64,000 bases of DNA from Halomonas sp. TA22 (GTDB lineage: Bacteria > Pseudomonadota > Gammaproteobacteria > Pseudomonadales > Halomonadaceae): positions 1,984,001-2,048,000 of the forward strand of contig NZ_CP053108.1 in the NCBI RefSeq assembly GCF_013009075.1. The letters run 5' to 3'. Below, piece after piece: positions 1-8,839 of the stretch; the first letter of the stretch is position 1; each line of letters opens with the position of its first letter. Both the position numbers and the translations under genes were made by a program. The notes beneath the pieces are model-generated. The model ran no database searches, was not told the origin of the DNA, and saw nothing but the letters and a program-made list of their open reading frames with translations.

Positions 1-1
1 C

Positions 2-625
2 GAACCCTTGCTTGCTGCCGAAATGGCGGTGAGCCTGAATGAGGTTGGCCTGCCCTTCTCGCCTAGCGATTACATGGGAGAATTTCGCGGGGCGCGATTC
101 AAGCATATCGTTGCTGAGCTACAACGCCGCCACGGCTCCATCGACGAGGCGCTGCTCAAGGTGCATGAGCAGGAGATGCGCCAGAAGCTGGCCCAACGCT
201 TGGAGAGCGAACTGCAGCCCCTACCCGGCGTGCGAGAAGCGCTCGATGCCTTGGTCCATTATCCTCGTGGCGTCGTCTCCAACGGTCCCGAAAAGAAGAT
301 CCGTACCGGCCTGTCCGTCACCGGACTGCTCGACGATTTCGGTGACAACCTGTTCAGCGGCTATACCGCCAACTGCTGGAAGCCCGACCCCCGCCTCTAT
401 CTTTATGCCGCCCGTGCGATGGGCTATCACCCCAGTGAGTGCGTGGCCATCGATGACGCCCTGGTCGGTGTCAAGGCGGCCCTCGCGGCGGGCATGACGG
501 TGATCCATCTCAACCGCTTTCCCGATGTCGAGGAGACGCCGGAGGGCGCCATCACCATCAGCAACATGTATCAGCTACCCACCGTTGTCGGCCACATGGT
601 ACTGGGCGAAGCGCTGGCCAACTGA
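2..625 (+). CDS. HAD-superfamily hydrolase (5' end outside window)
   Basis: C-terminal 207 residues of a haloacid-dehalogenase-type phosphatase. The frame is open to the window edge, so the nucleophile motif DxD(G/V)T at the N-terminus is not visible. What can be seen: a helical cap region, motif II (VVSNGPEKK), the motif III lysine in the WKPDPRLY stretch and the motif IV acidic pair in AIDDALVGVKAA, which binds Mg2+. The spacing fits HAD subfamily IA (phosphoglycolate or 6-phosphogluconate phosphatase-like, compare YieH). The family hydrolyses small phosphorylated metabolites in the cytosol; the substrate cannot be read from the sequence. The in-frame TTG at 8 is not taken as the start, because coding sequence clearly continues upstream. 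Confidence 0.85.
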   Translation, partial: EPLLAAEMAVSLNEVGLPFSPSDYMGEFRGARFKHIVAELQRRHGSIDEALLKVHEQEMRQKLAQRLESELQPLPGVREALDALVHYPRGVVSNGPEKKIRTGLSVTGLLDDFGDNLFSGYTANCWKPDPRLYLYAARAMGYHPSECVAIDDALVGVKAALAAGMTVIHLNRFPDVEETPEGAITISNMYQLPTVVGHMVLGEALAN

Positions 626-705
626 GCCGATGGCGAGTGCGATGACGTGCGCCTCACTTACTGGGTATCATGGCGGCGTGATTTACCGGTAATCAGGAGC
701 TCCCC

Positions 706-1080
706 ATGGCCTCACTGCACGACCAGCTTCGTGGCCTCGTCTACTCCACCGAACATGGCCAGACCTGTCCCGCGTGCCGCCAACCCATCGATGGCTGCCA
801 ATGTGCCGAGCAGGCCGAGCAGCAGCGTTTGGCAGCGCTGGACGGCATCGTACGCATTCGTCGTGAAATCAGCGGCCGCAAGGGCAAGGGAGTGACGACC
901 ATCGAGGGGATTGCCCTGCCGAACGCCGAGCTCAAGGCGCTGGCCAAGGAGCTCAAGAAGCGCTGCGGTACCGGAGGCGCCGTCAAGGAGGGGGTGATCG
1001 AAATTCAGGGCGACCATCGGGAGACGCTCAAGACGGATCTCGCCAATCGCGGCTACACCGTCAAACTGGCCGGTGGCTGA
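706..1080 (+). CDS. yciH: YciH/SUI1-family translation factor
   Basis: 124-residue bacterial homologue of eIF1/SUI1. The C-terminal half carries the SUI1 core: SGRKGKGVTTIEG at about residues 55-67, then the ELKKRCGTGGAVKEG segment and an EIQGDHRE strand. The N-terminal part has a cysteine cluster (CPACRQPIDGCQC) that could bind zinc; it is absent from the 108-residue E. coli YciH but, as I recall, occurs in pseudomonad-type versions. The family acts at the 30S subunit and influences start-site and initiator-tRNA selection in vitro; its role in the cell is not settled. AGGAG about 10 nt before the ATG supports the start. A lipoprotein gene follows 12 bp downstream. Confidence 0.93.
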   Translation: MASLHDQLRGLVYSTEHGQTCPACRQPIDGCQCAEQAEQQRLAALDGIVRIRREISGRKGKGVTTIEGIALPNAELKALAKELKKRCGTGGAVKEGVIEIQGDHRETLKTDLANRGYTVKLAGG

Positions 1081-1092
1081 CAGGAGCACACC

Positions 1093-1509
1093 ATGAGACG
1101 ACTCGATAGACGATTGACCTTCGCCACGCTGGCCGGAGTGTTGTTGCTTGCGCTGAGCGCCTGTGCCGGCCGTCCGGAACTGGAGGAGCTGCATGCGCGA
1201 GTGGTGCCCAGCGCTCCTCTGGAGATCGGCAGCGATGCCGAACTCAGGGTGAGCCTCGAAGGCCCGACGAACGGCCAGCGCCAGACCATCGCCGAGAGTC
1301 GCTACAGCCGCATCGGCAGCGGACCGATCGAGGTCGTACTGCGCTACGACGTCCGGGCACTGGCGTCATCGAGCGAGTACCTCCTGCGTGCCGAGTTGCG
1401 GGATGAAGGACGCATCACCCACGTCAATCGCGAGCCGGTCACGCTGACCGGCGCACAGGCGACCAGCTCGCGTATCTTCGAGATACCGCTCGAGCCCCGC
1501 CTTCCCTAG
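1093..1509 (+). CDS. YbaY-like lipoprotein
   Basis: 138 residues with a lipoprotein signal peptide: basic MRRLDRR start, hydrophobic core and lipobox LSAC, so Cys at about residue 24 would be lipidated. The mature part is one beta-rich domain. It resembles the YbaY/HslJ-associated lipoproteins, with an 'LRVSLEG ... RYDVRALASSSEYLLRAELRDEGRI' pattern typical of domains that list small-molecule-like arguments. Function is unknown; YbaY proteins are outer-membrane-linked. The residue after Cys is Ala, which favours outer-membrane sorting. It follows yciH by 12 bp and probably shares its transcript. The stop overlaps the convergent sirtuin gene by 4 bp. Confidence 0.7.
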   Translation: MRRLDRRLTFATLAGVLLLALSACAGRPELEELHARVVPSAPLEIGSDAELRVSLEGPTNGQRQTIAESRYSRIGSGPIEVVLRYDVRALASSSEYLLRAELRDEGRITHVNREPVTLTGAQATSSRIFEIPLEPRLP

Positions 1510-2366
1510 CCGGCACTCAGCCCATCGGCCAGCGCCTCGAGCGTCGGGCCGATGGGGCACTCGACCTTGAGCTGGTAGAGCCCATCGGCGCGGGTGCGCC
1601 CCAGGTTGAGGCAAGCGATCGGCTGTCCTCGAGCGGCGGCCTCCCGGGCGAAGCGGTACCCCGAATAGACCATCAGCGACGACCCTACCACCAGCAGCGC
1701 ATCGGCGCTTGCCAGCGCCTCGCGAGCGGCCATGACCCGCGCCGCTGGCACGCTGTCACCAAAGAACACCACATCCGGTTTCCACACGCCCTGCCTGCAG
1801 CGGCGGCAGGGCGGTACGCAAAACGTCGAGAAGTCCGCCTCCAGTTCGGCATCGCCATCGGGTCCGACCGCCGCCGACAGGTCGCGCCATTGCGGATTCT
1901 CCGCTTCGAGCTCGAGATGCAGATCGTAGCGCATGCGCCGCGCATCGCAGCTCATGCAGCGAACGATCTCGGCACGCCCATGCAGGTCGATGACCCGCCG
2001 GGAGCCCGCCTGCTGATGCAGGCCATCGACATTCTGCGTGATCAGCGTCGTCACGCGCCCCAGCTGCTCGAGGCGCGCCAGGGCACGGTGCGCCGGCCCC
2101 GGACGCGCCTCGACGAGCGCCCGAAAGCCGATCAGCGCTCTCGCCCAGTAGCGCTGGCGCGCCGCGGGGCTTGCCATGAAGACACGATGATCCATGGGCG
2201 GCGGACGCTTCCACTCGCCGGCGTCATCACGATAGTCGGGGATACCGCTCTCGGTACTGACACCGGCCCCGGTGAGCACCGCCAGGCGTGGGTGGCGTGC
2301 GATGAATTGCGACAGTCGTGAGACGTCGTCGGGCGCTGCGTTGGAACGAGAGAGAGCCTGGGTCAT
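1506..2366 (-). CDS. Sir2-family NAD-dependent protein deacylase
   Basis: 286-residue sirtuin. Visible motifs: Rossmann [14 protein letters not shown] (about 33-46), catalytic TQNVDGLH (about 110-117), catalytic His in the DLHG motif (about 129), a zinc module with CMSC and a second CVPPC/CRRC cluster, KPDVVFFGD, and the NAD-binding [13 protein letters not shown]. '[10 protein letters not shown]' and '[12 protein letters not shown]' resemble the class II (SIRT4-like) bacterial group. Expected activity is NAD-dependent removal of acyl groups from lysines. The ATG at 2366 is preferred for its codon. A GTG 12 codons upstream (2402) is possible and neither has a strong ribosome-binding site. It is divergent from the next gene and convergent with the lipoprotein gene. 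Confidence 0.92.
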   Translation of the reverse strand: MTQALSRSNAAPDDVSRLSQFIARHPRLAVLTGAGVSTESGIPDYRDDAGEWKRPPPMDHRVFMASPAARQRYWARALIGFRALVEARPGPAHRALARLEQLGRVTTLITQNVDGLHQQAGSRRVIDLHGRAEIVRCMSCDARRMRYDLHLELEAENPQWRDLSAAVGPDGDAELEADFSTFCVPPCRRCRQGVWKPDVVFFGDSVPAARVMAAREALASADALLVVGSSLMVYSGYRFAREAAARGQPIACLNLGRTRADGLYQLKVECPIGPTLEALADGLSAG

Positions 2367-2472
2367 GGAAAGCTGCTTATGGATAGGGTCGTAGTGATAC
2401 ACTCATGGCTCGAAGGCGCCAATGTTGGTTAGAATCAACACTTAACACTGCATCAGGCAAGGACACTTCTCG

Positions 2473-3351
2473 ATGGCCTGGCTGGAATACCTTCTGCCAC
2501 TGATCTTCCTGTTTCCTCTTGGGGCAACGGCAGTCATCGTAGTGGCCCTGCGCAACCTTCACGATGCCCGGGTACGCTCGCCCTTCGACGCCCAGCCACT
2601 ACGCGAACCCGGCCAGGCCCAACGCGACTCTCTTGACCGCGCCTTTGCCAGTCTGTTCCTCAATGGAGCGCTGGGGCCCATCGTCACGCTCGCCCCGCTC
2701 GTCTATGGCATGGGCAGAATGCTCTTCGCCAGCTGGCAGGACTGGATAGAATGGGCGCTCTACGGGCTGCTGAGCACCGCGCTGATGCTGGTATTCTGCT
2801 TCCTGCTGATACGCGACTTTCAGCGCATTCGCAGGCTCAAGCTCACCCTTGCCTGCGAACTGGCCATCGGTCAGGAGCTGGAGCGCCTGGTCCGGCCCGA
2901 AGCGCACCCCTACTGCATCTTCCATGACATTCCCGCCGATACCTTCACCATCGATCATATCGCCGTTACCCCGCATGGCGTATTCGTGATCGAGATGTGC
3001 CCGCGTACCCGCCCCTTCGATGCCAGTGGCCAGGAGCTCAACCAGGTGATGGTGGAGCAGCAGCGCCTGCGTTTCCCGGGCTGGAGCGAGCGTGAGCCGT
3101 TGATCAAGACGCTCCAGGCGGCCAGGTGGCTGCGCCACTGGCTGGCACGGGAGTGCGGCAGCGAGGTGCCCGTGCGCGGCGTGCTGGCGCTCCCCGGCTG
3201 GGAGGTGGACAATCAGCAGGCGTCAGGGGATCCGCTGGTGGTCAAGGGCGACAAGCTGGCCGCGCAGCTAGCGACCACGCCACTTGGTCATTTCGACGGT
3301 GCCCTTCATGACCGCGTGATTCATGCCTTGAACCGGCGTGCTCGCAAATAA
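2473..3351 (+). CDS. membrane-anchored NERD-like protein with altered active site
   Basis: 292 residues. Residues 1-30 form one membrane helix, and a hydrophobic pair follows at about 60-120 (YGMGRMLFASW and ALYGLLSTALMLVFCFLL). The cytosolic part resembles the NERD (nuclease-related) domain: GQELERL, then YCIFHDIP, then FTIDHIAVTPHGVFVIE. NERD nucleases normally continue as IExK, with Asp, Glu and Lys forming the metal site. Here the triplet after IE is MCP, so the lysine is missing, while the Asp of TIDH and the Glu remain. It may therefore bind nucleic acid or be inactive. No operon partner is evident; the gene is divergent from the sirtuin gene. Confidence 0.65.
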   Translation: MAWLEYLLPLIFLFPLGATAVIVVALRNLHDARVRSPFDAQPLREPGQAQRDSLDRAFASLFLNGALGPIVTLAPLVYGMGRMLFASWQDWIEWALYGLLSTALMLVFCFLLIRDFQRIRRLKLTLACELAIGQELERLVRPEAHPYCIFHDIPADTFTIDHIAVTPHGVFVIEMCPRTRPFDASGQELNQVMVEQQRLRFPGWSEREPLIKTLQAARWLRHWLARECGSEVPVRGVLALPGWEVDNQQASGDPLVVKGDKLAAQLATTPLGHFDGALHDRVIHALNRRARK

Positions 3352-3381
3352 GCCGCTCGGCTCCCGCGCCATCCCCTTGCC

Positions 3382-4179
3382 CTATTTTCCCAGGCGTGTG
3401 GCGATACGCACCCGGGAATGGCAGCGTCCGCGGCCCTGCTCGACCAGGCTGTCGGCGGCGGGGAATGCCGAGAGGCGCTGAGCATCGATACCGATACGCA
3501 CTTCGGTGAGCACTCGATTCCCTCGCCCTCGACACTCTAGACGCAGCGCCCTGCCGGTGCCTTCGCCGAACGCCGCCTCGAAGGCTGCGATCAGCTCGTT
3601 ACGCGCCACCTCTCCACCCTGATTGAGCGCCACGAAGGTGCCGAAGGCACTCTCGTTGACACGCTCGAGCAGCACGATCGAAGTGGAGAAGTAGTCCGCT
3701 TCGGGCAGCGCCAGGCAGGCGGCGTGCTTGGCGTACTGATAACGATCCAGACAGCTAGCCCGCCCCGGCATCGCCTCGTCCAGAGCCTCGCTCAGTTCAC
3801 CGGGAAAATCGAAGGGGGCGCGCGTACGGCAGAAGCTCCCCTCGACTCTTGGCTGTTCGAGAAAGCACCCCTCCTTCCACCACTGGGGACGGTCGACACC
3901 ACGCGCAGCGAGATGTTCGGGTAGCGACGGCCATAGCCCATGCAGCACGAACCCTCGGTGCGCGTCGCCAAGCGCTGCGTCGCGACACTCCTGAGGCGGC
4001 TGCGAGTGCGTCTCGCAGAAACCGGCATGCCAGGTCAGCGCCAGGGTGTAATGCTCAAAGCCCTTGCCCTGCAGAGCGGAAGCCGCTGGTGCGACAAGGG
4101 CCAGCAGCACCATCCACATGGCCGCCAGGCCACGCCGGCGCCAACGTTTCGCTACGCCATGCACTGCACCATCTCGCAT
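3382..4179 (-). CDS. rna: RNase T2 family secreted ribonuclease (RNase I-like)
   Basis: 265-residue precursor with a signal peptide (basic MRDGAVHGVAKRWRRRG, hydrophobic AAMWMVLLALVAPAAS, cleavage near ASA|LQ), so it is probably periplasmic. It contains conserved active-site segment I (FVLHGLWPSLP) and segment II (CLDRYQYAKHAAC), with paired cysteines. RNase I cleaves RNA through 2',3'-cyclic phosphates with little base preference. In E. coli RNase I segment II reads RYEYAKHGAC; here the catalytic Glu is Gln (CAG codon). ATG 4179 is chosen for its AGGA spacing; an ATG 7 codons upstream (4200) is possible. A longer open frame upstream runs into dgt and is ignored. Confidence 0.88.
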   Translation of the reverse strand: MRDGAVHGVAKRWRRRGLAAMWMVLLALVAPAASALQGKGFEHYTLALTWHAGFCETHSQPPQECRDAALGDAHRGFVLHGLWPSLPEHLAARGVDRPQWWKEGCFLEQPRVEGSFCRTRAPFDFPGELSEALDEAMPGRASCLDRYQYAKHAACLALPEADYFSTSIVLLERVNESAFGTFVALNQGGEVARNELIAAFEAAFGEGTGRALRLECRGRGNRVLTEVRIGIDAQRLSAFPAADSLVEQGRGRCHSRVRIATRLGK

Positions 4180-4334
4180 GAGAAAATCCTCGCTTGCCAT
4201 CTTGCCGAAAGCGGGAGTTGGACTGATAATCCGCGCCGCTCGCCCCCCCTCCCGGATCACCGCACCATGAACTTGATCAGTTTCAACACTTTTCGAAGCC
4301 TGGGCATCCCGGAGAGTGGGCGGCGCATCGGCCT

Positions 4335-5672
4335 TCAATCGCCCTTCAGTCGCCCGCCCATCTCCTGGGCCAGGTCGACGGCGAAGTGGTCGGTCATGCC
4401 GCCGATGAAGTCGAGCATGCGCCGATAGCTGTCGTAGAGGGGCCATGAAGGGCGAGGCGTATTCTCACCGATCAGCGCCAGCACACGCTGGTGCTTGTAG
4501 TTCAATTCGCCACTGTGGTGCAGTTCATGGGCGGCGCCGATGAACGCCTCGAGCAGGATGCCCAGGGTGGTATAGGCGCCGATCTCCAACTTGGCCTTGC
4601 GCTCGTTCTGGAAGATGCGCTCCCGCGCCAGCTGCTTGGCCGCCTTGACGCCCCAATCGAGATCCGGGTGACACAGCTCGAGCAGATCGTGTTTCAAGGT
4701 ACCGTCGAGCAGCGCGCTTTCGTGCTGCACGAAGACCGCGCCGACCTCGCTCACCGCCCGCTCCATCGCCGCGCCACGCAGTGCCGCGATACGCCGCCGC
4801 TGGGAGACGCCGTCGCGCTGCATGCCTGCATACTCCGGCGGCATGCCGCCGGCGATCTGGCTCAATATCTCGGCCACCTCGTCGAAACGCAGGATGCCCA
4901 TCTCGAGCCCATCCTCGAGATCCAGCAGGGCATAGCAGATATCGTCGGCCGCCTCGACCAACCAGGCCATCGGATGACGGCTCCACGCCCCTGGCGCGCG
5001 CGGCTTGAGTCCCAAGCGCTCGGCGACCTCGGTGAGCAGATGCTTCTCCGACTGGTAGCTGCCGAACTTGCCGGCGCTACCGCCATGCTCCACCGTCCAG
5101 GGGTACTTGAGCATGGTGCCAAGGGTGGCCCCTGTCAGGCGCATGCCACCACGAAACTGGTTGTACTCGATCTGGGTGACGATGCGAAAGCCCTGGGCAT
5201 TGCCTTCGTAGGTCAGCAGATCGGCGCGCTCGGCGTCGGAGAGACCGTCGAGCAAGCCGCTGCCTTCGCTCTCGGCCCGCTTGAACCAGTCGCGGATCGC
5301 GTACTCGCCGGCATGCCCGAAGGGGGGATTGCCGATATCGTGGCCCAGACAGGCCGCCTGCACGATCACGCCAAGATCCGCCGGGGTGATCCACTCCGGC
5401 AGACGGTGACGCAACTTTTCACCGACGATCATGCCCAGCGAGCGGCCGACGCACCCTACCTCCAGCGAGTGGGTCAGGCGGGTGTGGATATGATCGTTGT
5501 CGGTTAGGGGGTGTACCTGCGTCTTGCGCCCCAGGCGCCGGAACGAGCCGGCGAAGACGATCCGATCATGATCCTTGTGGAAGGGACTGCGACCGATCTC
5601 ATCGCGGGCGGTGCGGGGCTTGTCGTTGAGCCGCGTCGGGTCGAGCAGTCGCTCCCAGTGCATTTGCGTCAT
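4335..5672 (-). CDS. dgt: deoxyguanosinetriphosphate triphosphohydrolase-like protein
   Basis: 445-residue HD-domain enzyme. Metal-binding residues are visible: His68 in HTRLTHSLEVG, the HD pair at 111-112 in CLGHDIGNPPFGHAGE, and a later Asp in VEAADDICYALLDLEDG. The family converts dNTPs (dGTP in the archetype) to deoxynucleoside and triphosphate and helps set dNTP pools. The N-terminal DEIGRSPFHKDHDRIVFAGSFRRL block is characteristic. The length matches dGTPase-like type 2 proteins (about 440) rather than E. coli Dgt (505). It is divergent from rapA across about 216 bp, which should hold both promoters. Confidence 0.93.
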   Translation of the reverse strand: MTQMHWERLLDPTRLNDKPRTARDEIGRSPFHKDHDRIVFAGSFRRLGRKTQVHPLTDNDHIHTRLTHSLEVGCVGRSLGMIVGEKLRHRLPEWITPADLGVIVQAACLGHDIGNPPFGHAGEYAIRDWFKRAESEGSGLLDGLSDAERADLLTYEGNAQGFRIVTQIEYNQFRGGMRLTGATLGTMLKYPWTVEHGGSAGKFGSYQSEKHLLTEVAERLGLKPRAPGAWSRHPMAWLVEAADDICYALLDLEDGLEMGILRFDEVAEILSQIAGGMPPEYAGMQRDGVSQRRRIAALRGAAMERAVSEVGAVFVQHESALLDGTLKHDLLELCHPDLDWGVKAAKQLARERIFQNERKAKLEIGAYTTLGILLEAFIGAAHELHHSGELNYKHQRVLALIGENTPRPSWPLYDSYRRMLDFIGGMTDHFAVDLAQEMGGRLKGD

Positions 5673-5888
5673 GGCTTATCTCCTTGAGACTCCCATTCTG
5701 GCACCGCTCCCGGTATGAATGCCATGCCCGCAGCGGCGGCTCGGAGACGAAGGCAGGAACGCAGACATTTCTGTACTGTCACCTTAAGCAAACCAGGACT
5801 TTCCGGTACCATACCGCGCCTTGCCTGAGCCGACCCGATCAGGGGCCGGCCAAGTGCGCCGCATTGTCGTTGAAACCGTCGAGGTAGC

Positions 5889-8834
5889 ATGAGCGAATTT
5901 TCCCCTGGACAGCGCTGGATCAGCGATGGCGAAGCCGAACTGGGCCTGGGCACCATCCTGAGCTGCGATGTCCGAAGCGTTACCGTCCTGTTCAGTGCCA
6001 GCCAGGAAACCCGAACCTACAGCGTGCGCCAGGCGCCGCTGACCCGTGTCGCCTTCGGTAGCGGCGACCGTGTCCAGTCCGCCGAAGGCTGGCAGATGAT
6101 CGTCGACGACAGCAAGGAGATCGATGGCCTGATCGTCTATATCGGCGAGGACGAACAGGGACAGTTGCGCGAGTTGCCCGAAGCGGGCCTTGCCGACAGC
6201 ATGCAGTTCGACCAGGCCCGCGACCGGCTATTGACCGGCCAGGTCGATCGCAACGACTGGTTCGACCTGCGTTTTCGCACCCTCCATCATCACAACCGTA
6301 TCGAACAGAACCCGGCACTCGGTCTCGCCGGTCCCAAGATCGACCTGATCCCCCATCAGCTCTACATCGCCGACGAGGTGTCGAGCCGCCACGCCCCACG
6401 CGTGCTGCTGGCCGACGAGGTGGGACTTGGCAAGACCATCGAGGCGGGCCTGATCCTGCACCGCCTGCTGCTGACCGGGCGCGCCGAGCGCGCGCTGATC
6501 CTGGTGCCCGACAGCCTCACACATCAATGGCTGGTGGAACTGCTGCGGCGCTTCGCCCTCGAAGTGCGCTTGCTCGACGAGCACCAGAGCCTTGCGCACC
6601 TCGACCGCAACCCCTTCGAGTCCGCTCAGTTGATCCTGGCCAGCCAGCAGTGGCTGTTCGCCAATCCCCACCGTCAGGCCCAGGCCGAGGCGTGCGACTG
6701 GGACCTGCTGATCGTCGACGAGGCGCACCATCTCGAGTGGTCGCCCGACGCAAGCAGCCCCGGCTACGCCTGCATCGAGCGCCTGTCGGCCACCACTCCA
6801 GGCGTGCTGCTGCTCACCGCGACCCCGGAACAGATGGGGGTCGAGAGCCACTTCTCCCGGTTGCGCCTGCTCGATCCTGACCGTTATCAGGCACTCGAGC
6901 AGTTCAAGACCGAGGAGCAGGGCTACGGCCAGGTCGTCGAGGCCATCGATGCCCTGCAGCGGCTCAGCGACGCGGTGCCGGGCACGGCAGCGGATCGCGA
7001 CCGCATCGGGGCGGTGATCGACGAGCCCGACAGCCAGGCCCTGCTGGCCACGCTCACCAATCCGGAAAGCGACGAGGCGCAGCGCCGGGCAGCCAGCGCC
7101 CAGTTGCGCGAGCAGTTGCTCGACCGCCACGGTACCGGCCGGGTGATGTTCCGCAACAGTCGGCGCCATGTGGGTGGCTTCCCCGAGCGTCACCTGCATG
7201 TCGAGACCCTGGCTCCCCCCTCGGCTTACCGGCGAGTGCTGAAACGCCTGGAGCGTGATGAGGACTATCTCGATGAGCTGCTGATCGAGACCGGTCTCGA
7301 CCACCCTGAGGTGGTGCTCTATCTGGATGCCATGTACCGCGCCCTGCCCCACGATCCGCTCAACGCGGAGCCGTGGTGGCAGATCGACCCCCGCGTCACC
7401 TGGCTTATGGAGCTGCTGACCGGGGTCGGCCGCGACAAGGTACTGGTGATTGCCCACTCCCGTGATACCGCCGTCGATCTCTCCCGGGCGCTGCAGGTGC
7501 TTGGCGGCATCCATGCGCCGGTGTTCCATGAGGGGCTGGCACTGGTCGAGCGCGACCGCGCCGCGGCGGACTTCGCCGACGACGAGGAGGGCAGCCAGGT
7601 GCTGATCTGCTCGGAGATCGGCTCGGAGGGTCGCAACTTCCAGTTCTGCCGCCATCTGGTGATGTTCGATCTGCCGCTGCACCCCGACCAGCTCGAGCAG
7701 CGTATCGGACGCCTCGACCGTATCGGCCAGCAGCATGCCATCGAGCTCTACGTGCCAGTATTCGAGGCGAGTCCCAGCGAGCGGCTGCTGCGCTGGTACC
7801 GCGACGGCATGGACGCCTTCAGCGCACCGCATGGCGTTGGCAGCGATTTGTTCATCGCCTTCGGCGATGCGCTGGCCGATGCACTGCTCGACGAGGAGAG
7901 CCTGCAGGAGATCATCGGCGAGACGCGCACCCTGTTCGAGGCACGCCTGGCCGAGCACGATGCCGGCCGCAATCGCCTGCTGGAGTGGGGCGCCTGCCGC
8001 CCACAGCGTGCCGCCGCCGTGGCCAAGGCGATCCGTGAGCTAGACGACGATCCGGCACTGCCGCGCTATGTCGACCAGGCGTTCGACATCTTTGGTGTCG
8101 ATAGCCAGGAGTTGGGAGGCGATATCCTGCATCTGCAGCCCAGCCAGCAGATGCTCGATGGCCTGCCGGGTCTGGTGAAGGGCGAGGATGGCTTCTCCGC
8201 CACCTTCTCGCGCTCCCGTGCGCTGGCACGCGACGACGTGCAGCGGCTCTCATGGGAGCACCCGTTACTGCGCGAGATGATGGGGCGCATCCTTGACGGC
8301 CAGATGGGCAATACGGCCTTGGCCTTGCTCAGGCATCCGGCAATTCCCGCCGGCCGGCTGATGGCCGAGTTGATCTTCCGTACCCAATGTCCGGCGCCCA
8401 AGCGGCTGCACGTCAACCGCTTCCTGCCGGCGACCGCGGTGCGGGTGCTGCTCGACGAGTCGGGTGCCAACCTCACTGCCAAGGTTTCCTTCACCGGGCT
8501 TGCCAAGAACCTGCAGAAGGTCAAGAAGGCGGTCGCCCGGGACCTGATCAAGAGCCGTCACGACCAGCTGCGCGAGCTACTGATCAGCGGCGAGGGGGAG
8601 GCCGAGCGTGAGCTGTCGAGCATCGTCGAGGCGGCCCAGGCCCGCATGCGCGCCACCCTGGATAGCGAGCTGGTCCGCCTGCAAGCCTTGTCGCGCCACA
8701 ACCCGGCGGTACGTGAAGAGGAGCTGACCGCCCTGCGAGAGGAGCGAGACGCACTCGACAAGGCGATCGAAGGGGCGCGACTGCGCCTCGATGCGGTACG
8801 CGTGATCGTGACGGTGGATAACGACAGCCGCTGA
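5889..8834 (+). CDS. rapA: RNA polymerase-associated ATPase RapA
   Basis: 981-residue Swi2/Snf2-type ATPase (E. coli RapA is 968). N-terminal Tudor-like domains begin with PGQRWISDGEAELGLGTI. Helicase motif I is DEVGLGKTIEAGL at about 175-187, motif II VDEAHH at about 276-281, motif III LLTATPEQ, and motifs V/VI are CSEIGSEGRNFQFC and QRIGRLDRIGQ. A long coiled-coil-rich C-terminus follows. RapA binds core RNA polymerase and recycles stalled or post-termination polymerase, especially at high salt, which fits a halophile. It is convergent with the next gene, with 5 bp between stops. Confidence 0.97.
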   Translation: MSEFSPGQRWISDGEAELGLGTILSCDVRSVTVLFSASQETRTYSVRQAPLTRVAFGSGDRVQSAEGWQMIVDDSKEIDGLIVYIGEDEQGQLRELPEAGLADSMQFDQARDRLLTGQVDRNDWFDLRFRTLHHHNRIEQNPALGLAGPKIDLIPHQLYIADEVSSRHAPRVLLADEVGLGKTIEAGLILHRLLLTGRAERALILVPDSLTHQWLVELLRRFALEVRLLDEHQSLAHLDRNPFESAQLILASQQWLFANPHRQAQAEACDWDLLIVDEAHHLEWSPDASSPGYACIERLSATTPGVLLLTATPEQMGVESHFSRLRLLDPDRYQALEQFKTEEQGYGQVVEAIDALQRLSDAVPGTAADRDRIGAVIDEPDSQALLATLTNPESDEAQRRAASAQLREQLLDRHGTGRVMFRNSRRHVGGFPERHLHVETLAPPSAYRRVLKRLERDEDYLDELLIETGLDHPEVVLYLDAMYRALPHDPLNAEPWWQIDPRVTWLMELLTGVGRDKVLVIAHSRDTAVDLSRALQVLGGIHAPVFHEGLALVERDRAAADFADDEEGSQVLICSEIGSEGRNFQFCRHLVMFDLPLHPDQLEQRIGRLDRIGQQHAIELYVPVFEASPSERLLRWYRDGMDAFSAPHGVGSDLFIAFGDALADALLDEESLQEIIGETRTLFEARLAEHDAGRNRLLEWGACRPQRAAAVAKAIRELDDDPALPRYVDQAFDIFGVDSQELGGDILHLQPSQQMLDGLPGLVKGEDGFSATFSRSRALARDDVQRLSWEHPLLREMMGRILDGQMGNTALALLRHPAIPAGRLMAELIFRTQCPAPKRLHVNRFLPATAVRVLLDESGANLTAKVSFTGLAKNLQKVKKAVARDLIKSRHDQLRELLISGEGEAERELSSIVEAAQARMRATLDSELVRLQALSRHNPAVREEELTALREERDALDKAIEGARLRLDAVRVIVTVDNDSR

Positions 8835-8839
8835 CAGGG

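Noticed and set aside
6228-7958. 576-codon minus-strand frame opposite rapA
   Set aside because: Antisense shadow of rapA in high-GC DNA; rapA has complete helicase motifs.
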